A model generated the notes under the pieces. It was not told the origin of the DNA. It worked only from the letters and a program-made list of their open reading frames with translations, and searched no databases. This document shows positions 63,947 to 64,000 of a stretch of DNA of 64,000 nucleotides, in pieces (within the stretch, counting starts at the first letter, position 1; the number at the start of each line of letters is the position of its first letter). The position numbers were made by a program, and so were the translations under genes. This DNA is from Planococcus versutus (GTDB taxonomy: Bacteria > Bacillota > Bacilli > Bacillales_A > Planococcaceae), in assembly GCF_001186155.3 (NCBI RefSeq), contig NZ_CP016540.2, forward strand, positions 3,016,001 through 3,080,000. The letters are read 5' to 3'.

Positions 63947-64000
63947 GTCAAAATCCTCTAGTTCTTCCTGAGCGATGAAAATAAAATCTTTTAAAGTAGG
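63932..64000 (-). CDS. C-terminal end of an uncharacterised acidic protein (partial)
   Basis: Entering from the right edge, 22 codons read PTLKDFIFIAQEELEDFDECIW and end in a TAA inside the degenerate class A copy. A TLKDFI-type ending is seen in SMI1/KNR4 proteins, but the fragment is too short to assign. Confidence 0.5.
   Translation of the reverse strand, partial: PTLKDFIFIAQEELEDFDECIW

Noticed and set aside
1..64000. CRISPR arrays, tRNA or rRNA genes, insertion sequences
   Set aside because: No regularly spaced direct repeats, cloverleaf-like sequences, rRNA cores or transposase motifs were recognised on either strand. Short tRNAs could be missed by eye.

Overview
The window looks like chromosomal DNA of a low-to-moderate G+C member of the Bacillota, most likely a Planococcaceae-type Bacillales (Planococcus or relative). 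This is inferred from AGGAGG-type ribosome binding sites, frequent TTG/GTG starts, sigma-A type promoters, a cre-like site, and families such as DUF4181, DUF6366, DUF5412 and DUF4064. No rRNA, tRNA, CRISPR array, transposase or integrase was recognised.

Region 1 (1-22.5 kb) is mostly metabolic. It holds a DUF7662 and GNAT pair, an MFS remnant, an NRAMP manganese transporter with an MntR-like box, and an ABC exporter operon. A complete sialic acid catabolic operon follows (TRAP transporter DctPQM, ROK kinase, RpiR regulator, NanE, NanA) with a textbook promoter and a cre-like site. Then come an FAD monooxygenase, an amidohydrolase plus an M20 peptidase interrupted by an amber codon, a DHA2 drug exporter, small membrane proteins, a PatB/MalY C-S lyase and a PRPP synthetase paralogue with an altered PRPP loop.

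Region 2 (22.5-42.2 kb) is an AT-rich, single-orientation defence operon related to SspBCD-SspFGH (Dpt-type) DNA phosphorothioation systems. The order is sspF, sspG, sspH, then a DUF4007/ATPase pair (ATPase split by a frameshift in a G5 tract), then a second DUF4007/ATPase pair, then an SspD-like PAPS-reductase-family protein. Two SspB-SspC modules share one SspD and one restriction module. No cysteine desulfurase is encoded here.

Region 3 (42.5-54 kb) is accessory: two GNAT genes (one truncated), a Phd/YefM-RelE-like toxin-antitoxin pair, a self-regulated MFS exporter, a Gabija pair (gajA-gajB) and an ECF sigma/anti-sigma pair.

Region 4 (54-64 kb) is an array of small, unrelated, mostly uncharacterised genes. 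They include SMI1/KNR4+DUF4241, HEAT-like, zinc-ribbon and small membrane proteins. Nearly every gene has at its 3' end a copy of a 34-nt palindrome (class A, 14 copies). A second family of composite hairpin repeats (class B, about 10 copies) punctuates 43.7-59.5 kb. The arrangement resembles a cassette-like poly-immunity locus, and these repeats are the most unusual feature of the window.

A technical point also stands out. Four genes would each be restored by adding a single G/C in a G/C homopolymer (880-883, 4155-4158, 30270-30274, 44125-44130). Homopolymer under-calling should be excluded before treating them as biological mutations.
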